In this document: piece after piece, positions 1 to 15,100 of the stretch
Numbering within the stretch: the first letter of the stretch is position 1
Layout: each line of letters starts with the position of its first letter
From: Channa striata
Taxonomy: Eukaryota > Chordata > Actinopteri > Anabantiformes > Channidae
Assembly: GCA_033026295.1 (NCBI GenBank)
Contig: CM065189.1
Coordinates: 3,377,851-3,441,850, forward strand
Length of the DNA stretch: 64,000 nucleotides
Direction of reading: 5' to 3'
Position numbers and translations under genes: made by a program
Notes under the pieces: generated by a model
The model's input: only the letters and a program-made list of their open reading frames with translations
Told to the model about the DNA's origin: nothing
The model's database searches: none

Positions 1-3000
1 TTCAAAACAGCATTTTCTCGCTGAGAAAAGGCGATTGCAAGCATAAAAGGATGCTTGAATTACATGCATTTACTGTCTTTTAAGGAAACATCCCACAAGC
101 TTATTTTCAGTCTTTCTGCTGAGTGGATTTAGGCTAAATAAGAAGGCAGACACAGTTTTATTTGAGTTTGGTGCAGAAATTGTTCAATACAAGCTTGGCT
201 TCAAAACTGCATTTTCTCGATGAGAAAAGCGATTGCAGCATAAAAGGATGCTTGAATTACATGCATTTACTGTCTTTTAAGGAAACATTCCACAAGCTTG
301 TTTTTATGTTCTGCTGAGTGGATTTAGGCTAAATAAGAAGGCAGACACAGTTTTATTTGAGTTTGGTGCAGAAATTGTTCAATACAAGCTTTTCTTCAAA
401 ACAGCATTTTCTCGCTGAGAAAAGGCGATTGCAAGCATAAAAGGATGCTTGAATTACATGCATTTACTGTCTTTTAAGGAAACATTCCACAAGCTTATTT
501 TCAGTCTCTCCTGAATGGATTTACGCTAAATAAGAAGGCAGACACAGTTTTATTTGAGTTTGGTGCAGAAATTGTTCAATACAAGCTTGGCTTCAAAACA
601 GCATTTTCTCGCTGAGAAAAGGCGATTGCGAGCATAAAAGGATGCTTGAATTACATGCATTTACTGTCTTTTAAGGAAACATCCCACAAGCTTGCTTTTA
701 TGTTCTGCTGACTGGATTTAGGCTAAATAAGAAGGCAGACACAGTTTTATTTGAGTTTGGTGCAGAAATTGTTCAATACAAGCTTGGCTTCAAAACAGCA
801 TTTTCTCGCTGAGAAAAGGCGATTAAAGCATAAAAGGATGCTTGAATTACATGCATTTACTGTCTTTTAAGGAAACATTCCACAAGCTTGTTTTTATGTT
901 CTGCTGACTGGATTTAGGCTAAATAAGAAGGCAGACACAGTTTTATTTGAGTTTGGTGCAGAAATTGTTCAATACAAGCTTGGCTTCAAAACAGCATTTT
1001 CTCGCTGAGAAAAGGCGATTGCGAGCATAAAAGGATGCTTGAATTACATGCATTTACTGTCTTTTAAGGAAACATTCCACAAGCTTATTTTCAGTCTCTC
1101 CTGAGTGGATTTACGCTAAATAAGAAGGCAGACACAGTTTTATTTGAGTTTGGTGCAGAAATTGTTCAATACAAGCTTGGCTTCAAAACTGCATTTTCTC
1201 GATGAGAAAAGGCGATGGCGAGCATAAAATGATGCTTGAATTACATGCATTTACTGTCTTTTAAGGAAACATTCCACAAGCTTGTTTTTATGTTCTGCTG
1301 ACTGGATTTAGGCTAAATAAGAAGGCAGACACATTTTTATTTGAGTTTGGTGCAGAAATTGTTCAATACAAGCTTTTCTTCAAAACTGCATTGTCTCGCT
1401 GAGAAAAAGTGATTGCAAGCATAAAAGGATGCTTGAATTACATGCATTTACTGTCTTTTAAGGAAACATCCACAAGCTTATTTTCAGTCTCTCCTGAGTG
1501 GATTTACGCTAAATAAGAAGGCAGACACAGTTTTATTTGACTTTGGAGCAGAAATTGTTCAATACAAGCTTGGCTTCAAAACTGCATTTTCTCGATGAGA
1601 TTAGGCGATTATGAGCATAAAAGGATGCTTGAATTACATGCATTTACTGTCTTTTAAGGAAACATTCCACAAGCTTGTTTTTATGTTCTGCTGACTGGAT
1701 TTAGGCTAAATAAGAAGGCAGACACAGTTTTATTTGAGTTTGGTGCAGAAATTGTTCAATACAAGCTTTTCTTCAAAACTGCATTTTCTCGCTGAGAAAA
1801 GGCGATTGCAAGCATAAAAGGATGCTTCAATTACATGCATTTACTGTCTTTTAAGGAAACATCCCACAAGCTTGTTTTTAGTCTCTCTGCTGACTGGATT
1901 TAGGCTAAATAAGAAGGCAGACACAGTTTTATTTGAGTTTGGTGCAGAAATTGTTCAATACAAGCTTTTCTTCAAAACTGCATTTTCTCGCTGAGAAAAG
2001 GCGATTGCGAGCATAAAAGGATGCTTGAATTACATGCATTTACTGTCTTTTAAGGAAACATTCCACAAGCTTATTTTCAGTCTCTCTGAGTGGATTTAGG
2101 CTAAATAAGAAGGCAGACACAGTTTTATTTGACTTTGGTGCAGAAATTGTTCAATACAAGCTTGGCTTCAAAACTGCATTTTCTCGATGAGAAAAGGCGA
2201 TTGCGAGCATAAAAGGATGCTTGAATTACATGCATTTACTGTCTTTTAAGGAAACATCCCACAAGCTTGCTTTTATGTTCTGCTGACTGGATTTAGGCTA
2301 AATAAGAAGGCAGACACAGTTTTATTTGAGTTTGGTGCAGAAATTGTTCAATACAAGCTTTTCTTCAAAACTGCATTTTCTCGCTGAGAAAAGGCGATTG
2401 CAGCATAAAAGGATGCTTGAATTACATGCATTTACTGTCTTTTAAGGAAACATCCACAAGCTTATTTTCAGTGTCTCTGAGTGGATTCAGGCTAAATAAG
2501 AAGGCAGACACAGTTTTATTTGAGTTTGGTGCAGAAATTGTTCAATACAAGCTTGGCTTCAAAACTGCATTGTCTCGCTGAGAAAAAGCGATTGCGAGCA
2601 TAACAGGATGCTTGAATTACATGCATTTACTGTCTTTTAAGGAAACATTCCACAAGCTTATTTTCAGTCTCTCCTGAGTGGATTTACGCTAAATAAGAAG
2701 GCAGACACAGTTTTATTTGACTTTGGTGCAGAAATTGTTCAATACAAGCTTTTCTTCAAAACTGCATTTTCTCGCTGAGAAAAGGCGATTGCGAGCATAA
2801 AAGGATGCTTCAATTACATGCATTTACTGTCTTTTAAGGAAACATCCCACAAGTTTATTTTCAGTCTCTCCTGAGTGGATTCAGGCTAAATAAGAAGGCA
2901 GACACAGTTTTTTTTGAGTTTGGTGCAGAAATTGTTCAATACAAGCTTGGCTTCAAAACAGCATTTTCTCGCTGAGAAAAGGCGATTGCGAGAGCATAAA

Positions 3001-6000
3001 AGGATGCTTGAATTACATGCATTTACTGTCTTTTAAGGAAACATCCCACAAGCTTATTTTCAGTCTCTTCTGAGTGGATTTAGGCTAAATAAGAAGGCAG
3101 ACACAGTTTTATTTGAGTTTGGTGCAGAAATTGTTCAATACAAGCTTTTCTTCAAAACTGCATTTTCTCGCTGAAAAAGGCGATTGCGAGCATAAAAGGA
3201 TGCTTGAACTACATGCATTTACTGTTCTTTTAAGGAAACATCCCACAAGCTTGTTTTTATGTTCTGCTGGCTGGATTTAGGCTAAATAAGAAGGCAGACA
3301 CAGTTTTATTTGAGTTTGGTGCAGCAATTGTTCAATACAAGCTTGGCTTCAAAACAGCATTTTCTCGCTGAGAAAAGGCCATTGCGAGCATAAAAGGATG
3401 CTTGAATTACATGCATTTACTGTCTTTTAAGGAAACATCCCACAAGCTTGCTTTTATGTTCTGCTGACTGGATTTAGGCTAAATAAGAAGGCAGACACAT
3501 TTTTATTTGAGTTTGGTGCAGAAATTGTTCAATACAAGCTTTTCTTCAAAACTGCATTGTCTCGCTGAGAAAAAGCGATTGCAAGCATAAAAGGATGCTT
3601 GAATTACATGCATTTACTGTCTTTTAAGGAAACATTCCACAAGCTTATTTTCAGTCTCTCCTGAGTGGATTTACGCTAAATAAGAAGGCAGACACAGTTT
3701 TATTTGAGTTTGGTGCAGAAATTGTTCAATACAAGCTTGGCTTCAAAACTGCATTTTCTCGATGAGAAAAGGCGATTGCGAGCATAAAAGGATGCTTGAA
3801 TTACATGCATTTACTGTCTTTTAAGGAAACATTCCACAAGCTTATTTTCAGTCTCTCCTGACTGGATTTAGGCTAAATAAGAAGGCAGACACAGTTTTAT
3901 TTGAGTTTGGTGCAGAAATTGTTCAATACAAGCTTGGCTTCAAAACTGCATTTTCTCGATGAGAAAAGGCGATTGCGAGCATAAAAGGATGCTTGAATTA
4001 CATGCATTTACTGTCTTTTAAGGAAACATTCCACAAGCTTATTTTAGTTCTGCTGACTGGATTTAGGCTAAATAAGAAGGCAGACACAGTTTTATTTGAG
4101 TTTGGTGCAGAAATTGTTCAATACAAGCTTGGCTTCAAAACAGCATTTTCTCGCTGAGAAAAGGCGATTGCAGCATAAAAGGATGCTTGAATTACATGCA
4201 TTTACTGTCTTTTAAAGAAACATTCCACAAGCTTATTTTCAGTCTCTCCTGAGTGGATTTAGGCTAAATAAGAAGGCAGACACAGTTTTATTTGACTTTG
4301 GTGCAGAAATTGTTCAATACAAGCTTGGCTTCAAAACTGCATTTTCTCGATGAGAAAAGGCGATGGCGAGCATAAAATGATGCTTCAATTACATGTATTT
4401 ACTGTCTTTTAAGGAAACATTCCACAAGCTTGTTTTTATGTTCTGCTGACTGGATTTAGGCTAAATAAGAAGGCAGACACAGTTTTATTTGAGTTTGGTG
4501 CAGAAATTGTTCAATACAAGCTTTTCTTCAAAACTGCATTTTCTCGCTGAGAAAAGGCGATTGCGAAGCATAAAAGGATGCTTGAATTACATGCATTTAC
4601 TGTCTTTTAAGGAAACATTCCACAAGCTTATTTTTAGTCTCTGCTGAGTGGATTTAGGCTAAATAAGAAGGCAGACACAGTTTTATTTGAGTTTGGTGCA
4701 GAAATTGTTCAATACAAGCTTTTCTTCAAAACTGCATTTTCTCGCTGAGAAAAGGCGATTGCGAGCATAAAAGGATGCTTGAATTACATGCATTTACTGT
4801 CTTTTAAGGAAACATCCCACAAGCTTGTTTTTATGTTCTGCTGACTGGATTTAGGCTAAATAAGAAGGCAGACACAGTTTTATTTGAGTTTGGTGCAGAA
4901 ATTGTTCAATACAAGCTTGGCTTCAAAACAGCATTTTCTCGCTGAGAAAAGGCGATTGCGAGCATAAAAGGATGCTTGAATTACATGCATTTACTGTCTT
5001 TTAAGGAAACATCCACAAGCTTGTTTTTATGTTCTGCTGACTGGATTTAGGCTAAATAAGAAGGCAGACACAGTTTTTTTGAGTTTGGTGCAGAAATTGT
5101 TCAATACAAGCTTGGCTTCAAAACAGCATTTTCTCGCTGAGAAAAGCGATTGCGAGCATAAAAGGATGCTTGAATTACATGCATTTACTGTCTTTTAAGG
5201 AAACATCCACAAGCTTATTTTCAGTCTCTCCTGAGTGGATTTACGCTAAATAAGAAGGCAGACACAGTTTTATTTGACTTTGGAGCAGAAATTGTTCAAT
5301 ACAAGCTTTTCTTCAAAACTGCATTTTCTCGCTGAGAAAAGGCGATTGCGAGCATTAAAGGATGCTTGAATTACATGCATTTACTGTCTTTTAAGGAAAC
5401 ATCCACAAGCTTATTTTCAGTGTCTCCTGAGTGGATTTAGGCTAAATAAGAAGGCAGACACAGTTTTTTTGAGTTTGGTGCAGAAATTGTTCAATACAAG
5501 CTTGGCTTCAAAACAGCATTTTCTCGCTGAGAAAAGGCGATTGCGAGCATAAAAGGATGCTTGAATTACATGCATTTACTGTCTTTTAAGGAAACATCCC
5601 ACAAGCTTGCTTTTTATGTTCTGCTGACTGGATTTAGGCTAAATAAGAAGGCAGACACAGTTTTATTTGACTTTGGTGCAGAAATTGTTCAATACAAGCT
5701 TGGCTTCAAAACAGCATTTTCTCGCTGAGAAAAGGCGATTGCGAGCATAAAAGGATGCTTGAATTACATGCATTTACTGTCTTTTAAGGAAACATTCCAC
5801 AAGCTTATTTTCAGTCTCTTCTGAGTGGATTTAGGCTAAATAAGAAGGCAGACACAGTTTTATTTGAGTTTGGTGCAGAAATTGTTCAATACAAGCTTTT
5901 CTTCAAAACAGCATTTTCTCGCTGAGAAAAGGCGATTGCGAGCATAAAAGGATGCTTCAATTACATGCATTTACTGTCTTTTAAGGAAACATCCACAAGC

Positions 6001-9000
6001 TTGTTTTTATGTTCTGCTGACTGGATTTAGGCTAAATAAGAAGGCAGACACAGTTTTATTTGAGTTTGGTGCAGAAATTGTTCAATACAAGCTTGGCTTC
6101 AAAACAGCATTTTCTCGCTGAGAAAAGGCGATTTCGAGCATAAAAGGATGCTTGAATTACATGCATTTACTGTCTTTTAAGGAAATATTCCACAAGCTTA
6201 TTTTCAGTCTCTCCTGAGTGGATTTACGCTAAATAAGAAAGCAGACACAGTTTTAATTGAGTTTGGTGCAGAAATTGTTCAATACAAGCTTGGCTTCTAA
6301 ACTGCATTTTCTCGATGAGATTAGGCGATTGCGAGCATAAAAGGATGCTTGAATTACATGCATTTACTGTCTTTTAAGGAAACATTCCACAAGCTTGTTT
6401 TTATGTTCTGCTGACTGGATTTAGGCTAAATAAGAAGGCAGACACATTTTTATTTGAGTTTGGTGCAGAAATTGTTCAATACAAGCTTTTCTTCAAAACT
6501 GCATTGTCTCGCTGAGAAAAAGCGATTGCAAGCATAAAAGGATGCTTGAATTACATGCATTTACTGTCTTTTAAGGAAACATCCCACAAGCTTATTTTCA
6601 GTCTCTCCTGAGTGGATTTACGCTAAATAAGAAGGCAGACACAGTTTTATTTGACTTTGGAGCAGAAATTGTTCAATACAAGCTTGGCTTCAAAACTGCA
6701 TTTTCTCGATGAGATTAGGCGATTGCGAGCATAAAAGGATGCTTGAATTACATGCATTTACTGTCTTTTAAGGAAACATTCCACAAGCTTGTTTTTATGT
6801 TCTGCTGACTGGATTTAGGCTAAATAAGAAGGCAGACACAGTTTTATTTGAGTTTGGTGCAGAAATTGTTCAATACAAGCTTTTCTTCAAAACTGCATTT
6901 TCTCGCTGAGAAAAGGCGATTATGCAAGCATAAAAGGATGCTTCAATTACATGCATTTACTGTCTTTTAAGGAAACATCCACAAGTTTATTTTCAGTCTC
7001 TCCTGAGTGGATTTAGGCTAAATAAGAAGGCAGACACAGTTTTTTTGAGTTTGGTGCAGAAATTGTTCAATACAAGCTTGGCTTCAAAACAGCATTTTCT
7101 CGCTGAGAAAAGGCGATTGCAGCATAAAAGGATGCTTGAATTACATGCATTTACTGTCTTTTAAGGAAACATCCCACAAGCTTGCTTTTATGTTCTGCTG
7201 ACTGGATTTAGGCTAAATAAGAAGGCAGACACAGTTTTATTTGACTTTGGTGCAGAAATTGTTCAATACAAGCTTGGCTTCAAAACAGCATTTTCTCGCT
7301 GAGAAAAGGCGATTGCGAGCATAAATGGATGCTTGAATTACATGCATTTACTGTCTTTTAAGGAAACATTCCACAAGCTTATTTTCAGTCTCTTCTGAGT
7401 GGATTTAGGCTAAATAAGAAGGCAGACACAGTTTTATTTGAGTTTGGTGCAGAAATTGTTCAATACAAGCTTTTCTTCAAAACTGCATTTTCTCGCTGAG
7501 AAAAAGCGATTGCGAGCATAAAAGGATGCTTGAATTACATGCATTTACTGTCTTTTAAGGAAATATTCCACAAGCTTATTTTCAGTCTCTCCTGAGTGGA
7601 TTTACGCTAAATAAGAAGGCAGACACAGTTTTAATTGAGTTTGGTGCAGAAATTGTTCAATACAAGCTTGGCTTCTAAACTGCATTTTCTCGATGAGATT
7701 AGGCGATTGCAAGCATAAAAGGATGCTTGAATTACATGCATTTACTGTCTTTTAAGGAAACATCCCACAAGCTTATTTTCAGTCTCTCCTGAGTGGATTT
7801 ACGCTAAATAAGAAGGCAGACACAGTTTTATTTGACTTTGGAGCAGAAATTGTTCAATACAAGCTTGGCTTCAAAACTGCATTTTCTCAATGAGAAAAGC
7901 GATTGCGAGCATAAAAGGATGCTTGAATTACATGCATTTACTGTCTTTTAAGGAAACATTCCACAAGCTTGTTTTTATGTTCTGCTGACTGGATTTAGGC
8001 TAAATAAGAAGGCAGACACAGTTTTATTTGAGTTTGGTGCAGAAATTGTTCAATACAAGCTTTTCTTCAAAACTGCATTTTCTCGCTGAGAAAAGGCGAT
8101 TGCGAGCATAAAAGGATGCTTCAATTACATGCATTTACTGTCTTTTAAGGAAACATTCCACAAGCTTATTTTCAGTCTCTCCTGAGTGGATTTACGCTAA
8201 ATAAGAAGGCAGACACAGTTTTATTTGACTTTGGTGCAGAAATTGTTCAATACAAGCTTGGCTTCAAAACTTTATTTTCTCGATGAGAAAAGGCGATAGC
8301 GAGCATAAAAGGATGCTTGAATTACATGCATTTACTGTCTTTTAAGGAAACATCCCACAAACTTGCTTTTATGTTCTGCTGACTGGATTTAGGCTAAATA
8401 AGAAGGTAGACACAGTTTTATTTGAGTTTGGTGCAGAAATTGTTCAATACAAGCTTGGCTTCAAAACAGCATTTTCTCGCTGAGAAAAGGCGATTGCAAC
8501 ATAAAAGGATGCTTGAATTACATGCATTTACTGTCTTTTAAGGAAACATTCCACAAGCTTATTTTCAGTCTCTTCTGAGTGGATTTAGGCTAAATAAGAA
8601 GGCAGACACAGTTTTATTTGAGTTTGGTGCAGAAATTGTTCAATACAAGCTTTTCTTCAAAACTGCATTTTCTCGCTGAAAAAAGGCGATTGCGAGCATA
8701 AAAGGATGCTTGAACTACATGCACTTACTTTCTTTTAAGGAAACATCCCACAAGCTTGTTTTTATGTTCTGCTGGCTGGATTTAGGCTAAATAAGAAGGC
8801 AGACACAGTTTTATTTGAGTTTGGTGCAGCAATTGTTCAATACAAGCTTGGCTTCAAAACAGCATTTTCTCGCTGAGAAAAGGCGATTGCGAGCATAAAA
8901 GGATGCTTGAATTACATGCATTTACTGTCTTTTAAGGAAACATTCCACAAGCTTATTTTCAGTCTCTCCTGAGTGGATTTACGCTAAATAAGAAGGCACA

Positions 9001-9002
9001 AA

Positions 9003-9125
9003 CAGTTTTTTTTTACTTTGGTGCAGAAATTGTTCAATACAAGCTTTAGTTCTAAAACAGCATTTCCTCGCTTAGAAAAGGCGATTGCGAGCCTAAAAGG
9101 ATGGATTAATAATTTACTGTCTTTT
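9003..9125 (-). repeat. Divergent monomer of right-arm type inside the left array
   Basis: This copy differs sharply from its neighbours: ACAAACAG followed by a T run, CTTTAGTTCTAAAACAG instead of CTTGGCTTCAAAACAG, CATTTCCTCGCTTAG instead of CATTTTCTCGCTGAG, and a shortened tail. Reverse-complemented, these are right-arm traits (GAGGAAATG, TTTTAGAACTAAAG). Near-identical copies occur around 11740-11870 and 13530-13660. Confidence 0.8.
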
Positions 9126-12100
9126 AAGGAAACATCCACAAGCTTATTTTTAGTCTCTCCTGAGTGGATTTACGCTAAATAAGAAGGCAGACACAGTTTT
9201 ATTTGAGTTTGATGCAGAAATTGTTCAATACAAGCTTGGCTTCAAAACTGCATTTTCTCGATGAGAAAAGGCGATTGCGAGCATAAAAAAGGATGCTTGA
9301 ATTACATGCATTTACTGTCTTTTAAGGAAACATCCCACAAGTTTATGTTCAGTCTCTCCTGAGTGGATTTGCGCTAAATAAGAAGGCAGACACAGTTTTA
9401 TTTGAGTTTGGTGCAGAAATTGTTCAATACAAGCTTGGCTTTAAAACAGCATTTTCTCGCTGAAAAAAGGCGATTGCGAGCATAAAAGGATGGTTGATTT
9501 ACATGCATTTACTGTCTTTTAAGGAAACATCCCACAAGCTTGTTTTTATGTTCTGCTGACTGGATTTAGGCTAAATAAGAAGGCAGACACAGTTTTATTT
9601 GAGTTTGGTGCAGAAATTGTTCAATACAAGCTTGGCTTCAAAACAGCATTTTCTCGCTGAGAAAAGGCGATTGCGAGCATAAATGGATGCTTGAATTACA
9701 TGCATTTACTGTCTTTTAAGGAAACATTCCACAAGCTTATTTTCAGTCTCTTCTGAGTGGATTTAGGCTAAATAAGAAGGCAGACACAGTTTTATTTGAG
9801 TTTGGTGCAGAAATTGTTCAATACAAGCTTTTCTTCAAAACTGCATTTTCTCGCTGAGAAAAGGCGATTGCGAGCATTAAAGGATGCTTGAATTACATGC
9901 ATTTACTGTCTTTTAAGGAAACATCCCACAAGTTTATTTTCAGTCTCTCCTGAGTGGATTTACGCTAAATAAGAAGGCAGACACAGTTTTATTTGACTTT
10001 GGAGCATAAATTGTTCAATACAAGCTTTTCTTCAAAACTGCATTTTCTCGCTGAGAAAAGGCGATTGCGAGCATAAAAGGATGCTTGAATTACATGCATT
10101 TACTGTCTTTTAAGGAAACATCCCACAAGCTTATTTTCAGTCTCTCTGAGTGGATTTAGGCTAAATAAGAAGGCAGACACAGTTTTTTTTGAGTTTGGTG
10201 CAGAAATTGTTCAATACAAGCTTGGCTTCAAAACAGCATTTTCTCGCTGAGAAAAGGCGATTGCATGAGCATAAAAGGATGCTTGAATTACATGCATTTA
10301 CTGTCTTTTAAGGAAACATTCCACAAGCTTATTTTCAGTCTCTTCTGAGTGGATTTAGGCTAAATAAGAAGGCAGACACAGTTTTATTTGAGTTTGGTGC
10401 AGAAATTGTTCAATACAAGCTTTTCTTCAAAACTGCATTTTCTCGCTGAGAAAAGGCGATTGCTAGCATAAAAGGATGCTTGAACTACATGCACTTACTT
10501 TCTTTTAAGGAAACATCCCACAAGCTTGTTTTTATGTTCTGCTGGCTGGATTTAGGCTAAATAAGAAGGCAGACACAGTTTTATTTGAGTTTGGTGCAGA
10601 AATTGTTCAATACAAGCTTGGCTTCAAAACAGCATTTTCTCGCTGAGAAAAGGCGATTGCGAGCATAAAAAAGGATGCTTGAATTACATGCATTTACTGT
10701 CTTTTAAGGAAACATTCCACAAGCTTATTTTCAGTCTCTCCTGAGTGTTTTACGCTAAATAAGAAGGCAGACACAGTTTTATTTGACTTTGGTGCAGAAA
10801 TTAATCAATACAAGCTTGGCTTCAAAACTGTATTTTCTCGATGAGAAAAGGCGATTGCGAGCATAAAAGGATGCTTGAATTACATGCATTTACTGTCTTT
10901 TAAGGAAACATTCCACAAGCTTATTTTCAGTGTCTCCTGAGTGGATTTAGGCTAAATAAGAAGGCAGACACAGTTTTATTTGACTTTGGAGCAGAAATTG
11001 TTCAATACAAGCTTGGCTTCAAAACTGCATTTTCTCAATGAGATTAGGCGATTGCGAGCATAAAAGGATGCTTGAATTACATGCATTTACTGTCTTTTAA
11101 GGAAACATTCCACAAGCTTGTTTTTATGTTCTGCTGACTGGATTTAGGCTAAATAAGAAGGCAGACACAGTTTTATTTGAGTTTGGTGCAGAAATTGTTC
11201 AATACAAGCTTTTCTTCAAAACTGCATTTTCTCGCTGAGAAAAGGCGATTGCGAGCATAAAAGGATGCTTCAATTACATGCATTTACTGTCTTTTAAGGA
11301 AACATTCCACAAGCTTATTTTCAGTCTCTTCTGAGTGGATTTAGGCTAAATAAGAAGGCAGACACAGTTTTATTTGAGTTTGGTGCAGAAATTGTTCAAT
11401 ACAAGCTTTTCTTCAAAACTGCATTTTCTCGCTGAAAAAAGGCGATTGCGAGCATAAAAGGATGCTTGAACTACATGCACTTACTTTCTTTTAAGGAAAC
11501 ATCCCACAAGCTTGTTTTTATGTTCTGCTGGCTGGATTTAGGCTAAATAAGAAGGCAGACACAGTTTTATTTGAGTTTGGTGCAGCAATTGTTCAATACA
11601 AGCTTGGCTTCAAAACAGCATTTTCTCGCTGAGAAAAGGCGATTGCAGCATAAAAAGGATGCTTGAATTACATGCATTTACTGTCTTTTAAGGAAACATT
11701 CCACAAGCTTATTTTCAGTCTCTCCTGAGTGGATTTACGCTAAATAAGAAGGCACAAACAGTTTTTTTTTACTTTGGTGCAGAAATTGTTCAATACAAGC
11801 TTTAGTTCTAAAACAGCATTTCCTCGCTTAGAAAAGGCGATTGCGAGCCTAAAAGGAGGATGGAATAACTGTCTTTTAAGGAAACATCCCACAAGCTTAT
11901 TTCCAGTCTCTCCTGAGTGGATTTACGCTAAATAAGAAGGCAGACACAGTTTTATTTGAGTTTGGTGCAGAAATTGTTCAATACAAGCTTGGCTTTAAAA
12001 CAGCATTTTCTCGCTGAAAAAAGGCGATTGCGAGCATAAAAGGATGGCTGATTTACATGCATTTACTGTCTTTTAAGGAAACATCCCACAAGCTTGTTTT

Positions 12101-15100
12101 TATGTTCTGCTGACTGGATTTAGGCTAAATAAGAAGGCAGACACAGTTTTATTTGAGTTTGGTGCAGAAATTGTTCAATACAAGCTTGGCTTCAAAACAG
12201 CATTTTCTCGCTGAGAAAAGGCGATTGCGAGCATAAAAGGATGCTTGAATTACATGCATTTACTGTCTTTTAAGGAAACATTCCACAAGCTTATTTTCAG
12301 TCTCTCCTGAGTGTATTTACGCTAAATAAGAAGGCAGACACAGTTTTATTTGACTTTGGTGCAGAAATTAATCAATACAAGCTTGGCTTCAAAACTGTAT
12401 TTTCTCGATGAGAAAAGGCGATTGCGAGCATAAAAGGATGCTTCAATTACATGCATTTACTGTCTTTTAAGGAAACATTCCACAAGCTTATTTTCAGTGT
12501 CTCCTGAGTGGATTCAGGCTAAATAAGAAGGCAGACACAGTTTTATTTGACTTTGGAGCAGAAATTGTTCAATACAAGCTTGGCTTCAAAACTGCATTTT
12601 CTCAATGAGATTAGGCGATTGCGAGCATAAAAGGATGCTTGAATTACATGCATTTACTGTCTTTTAAGGAAACATTCCACAAGCTTGTTTTTATGTTCTG
12701 CTGACTGGATTTAGGCTAAATAAGAAGGCAGACACAGTTTTATTTGAGTTTGGTGCAGAAATTGTTCAATACAAGCTTTTCTTCAAAACTGCATTTTCTC
12801 GCTGAGAAAAGGCGATTGCGAGCATAAAAGGATGCTTCAATTACATGCATTTACTGTCTTTTAAGGAAACATTCCACAAGCTTATTTTCAGTCTCTCCTG
12901 AGTGGATTTACGCTAAATAAGAAGGCAGACACAGTTTTATTTGAGTTTGGTGCAGAAATTGTTCAATACAAGCTTGGCTTCAAAACTTTATTTTCTCGAT
13001 GAGAAAAGGCGATAGCGAGCATAAAAGGATGCTTGAATTACATGCATTTACTGTCTTTTAAGGAAACATCCCACAAGCTTGCTTTTATGTTCTGCTGACT
13101 GGATTTAGGCTAAATAAGAAGGTAGACACAGTTTTATTTGAGTTTGGTGCAGAAATTGTTCAATACAAGCTTGGCTTCAAAACAGCATTTTCTCGCTGAG
13201 AAAAGGCGATTTACTGTCTTTTAAGGAAACATCCAGCATAAAGGATGCTTGAATTACATGCATTTACTGTCTTTTAAGGAAACATTCCACAAGCTTATTT
13301 TTTTAGGAAACATCTCTTCTGAGTGGATTTAGGCTAAATAAGAAGGCAGACACAGTTTTATTTGAGTTTGGTGCAGAAATTGTTCAATACAAGCTTTTCT
13401 TCAAAACTGCATTTTCTCGCTGAAAAAAGGCGATTGCGAGCATAAAAGGATGCTTGAACTACATGCACTTACTTTCTTTTAAGGAAACATCCCACAAGCT
13501 TGTTTTTATGTTCTGCTGGCTGGATTTACGCTAAATAAGAAGGCACAAACAGTTTTTTTTTACTTTGGTGCAGAAATTGTTCAATACAAGCTTTAGTTCT
13601 AAAACAGCATTTCCTCGCTTAGAAAAGGCGATTGCGAGCCTAAAAGGAGGATGGAATAACTGTCTTTTAAGGAAACATCCCACAAGCTTATTTCCAGTCT
13701 CTCCTGAGTGGATTTACGCTAAATAAGAAGGCAGACACAGTTTTATTTGAGTTTGATGCAGAAATTGTTCAATACAAGCTTGGCTTCAAAACTGCATTTT
13801 CTCGATGAGAAAAGGCGATGGCGAGCATAAAAGGATGCTTGAATTACATGCATTTACTGTCTTTTAAGGAAACATCCCACAAGTTTATTTTCAGTCTCTC
13901 CTGAGTGGATTTGCGCTAAATAAGAAGGCAGACACAGTTTTATTTGAGTTTGGTGCAGAAATTGTTCAATACAAGCTTGGCTTTAAAACAGCATTTTCTC
14001 GCTGAAAAAAGGCGATTGCGAGCATAAAAGGATGGTTGATTTACATGCATTTACTGTCTTTTAAGGAAACATTCCACAAGCTTATTTTCAGTCTCTTCTG
14101 AGTGGATTTAGGCTAAATAAGAAGGCAGACACAGTTTTATTTGAGTTTGGTGCAGAAATTGTTCAATACAAGCTTTTCTTCAAAACTGCATTTTCTCGCT
14201 GAGAAAAGGCGATTGCGAGCATTAAAGGATGCTTGAATTACATGCATTTACTGTCTTTTAAGGAAACATCCCACAAGTTTATTTTCAGTCTCTCCTGAGT
14301 GGATTTGCGCTAAATAAGAAGGCAGACACAGTTTTATTTGACTTTGGAGCAGAAATTGTTCAATACAAGCTTGGCTTCAAAACTGCATTTTCTCGATGAG
14401 AAAAGGCGATTGCGAGCATGAAAGGATGCTTGAATTACATTAATTTACTGTCTTTTAAGGAAACATTCCACAAGCTTGTTTTTATGTTCTGCTGACTGGA
14501 TTTAGGCTAAATAAGAAGGCAGACACAGTTTTATTTGAGTTTGGTGCAGAAATTGTTCAATACAAGCTTGGCTTCAAAACAGCATTTTCTCGCTGAGAAA
14601 AGGCGATTGCGAGCATAAAAGGGTGCTTGAATTACATGCATTTACTGTCTTTTAAGGAAACATTCCACAAGCTTATTTTCAGTCTCTTCTGAGTGGATTT
14701 AGGCTAAATAAGAATGCAGACACAGTTTTATTTGAGTTTGGTGCAGAAATTGTTCAATACAAGCTTGGCTTCAAAACTGCATTTTCTCGATGAGAAAAGG
14801 CGATTGCGAGCATAAAAGGATGCTTGAATTACATGCATTTACTGTCTTTTAAGGAAACATCCCACAAGCTTATTTTCAGTGTCTCCTGAGTGGATTCAGG
14901 CTAAATAAGAAGGCAGACACAGTTTTTTTTGAGTTTGGTGCAGAAATTGTTCAATACAAGCTTGGCTTCAAAACAGCATTTTCTCGCTGAGAAAAGGCGA
15001 TTGCGAGCATAAAAGGATGCTTGAATTACATGCATTTACTGTCTTTTAAGGAAACATCCCACAAGCTTGTTTTTATGTTCTGCTGACTGGATTTAGGCTA

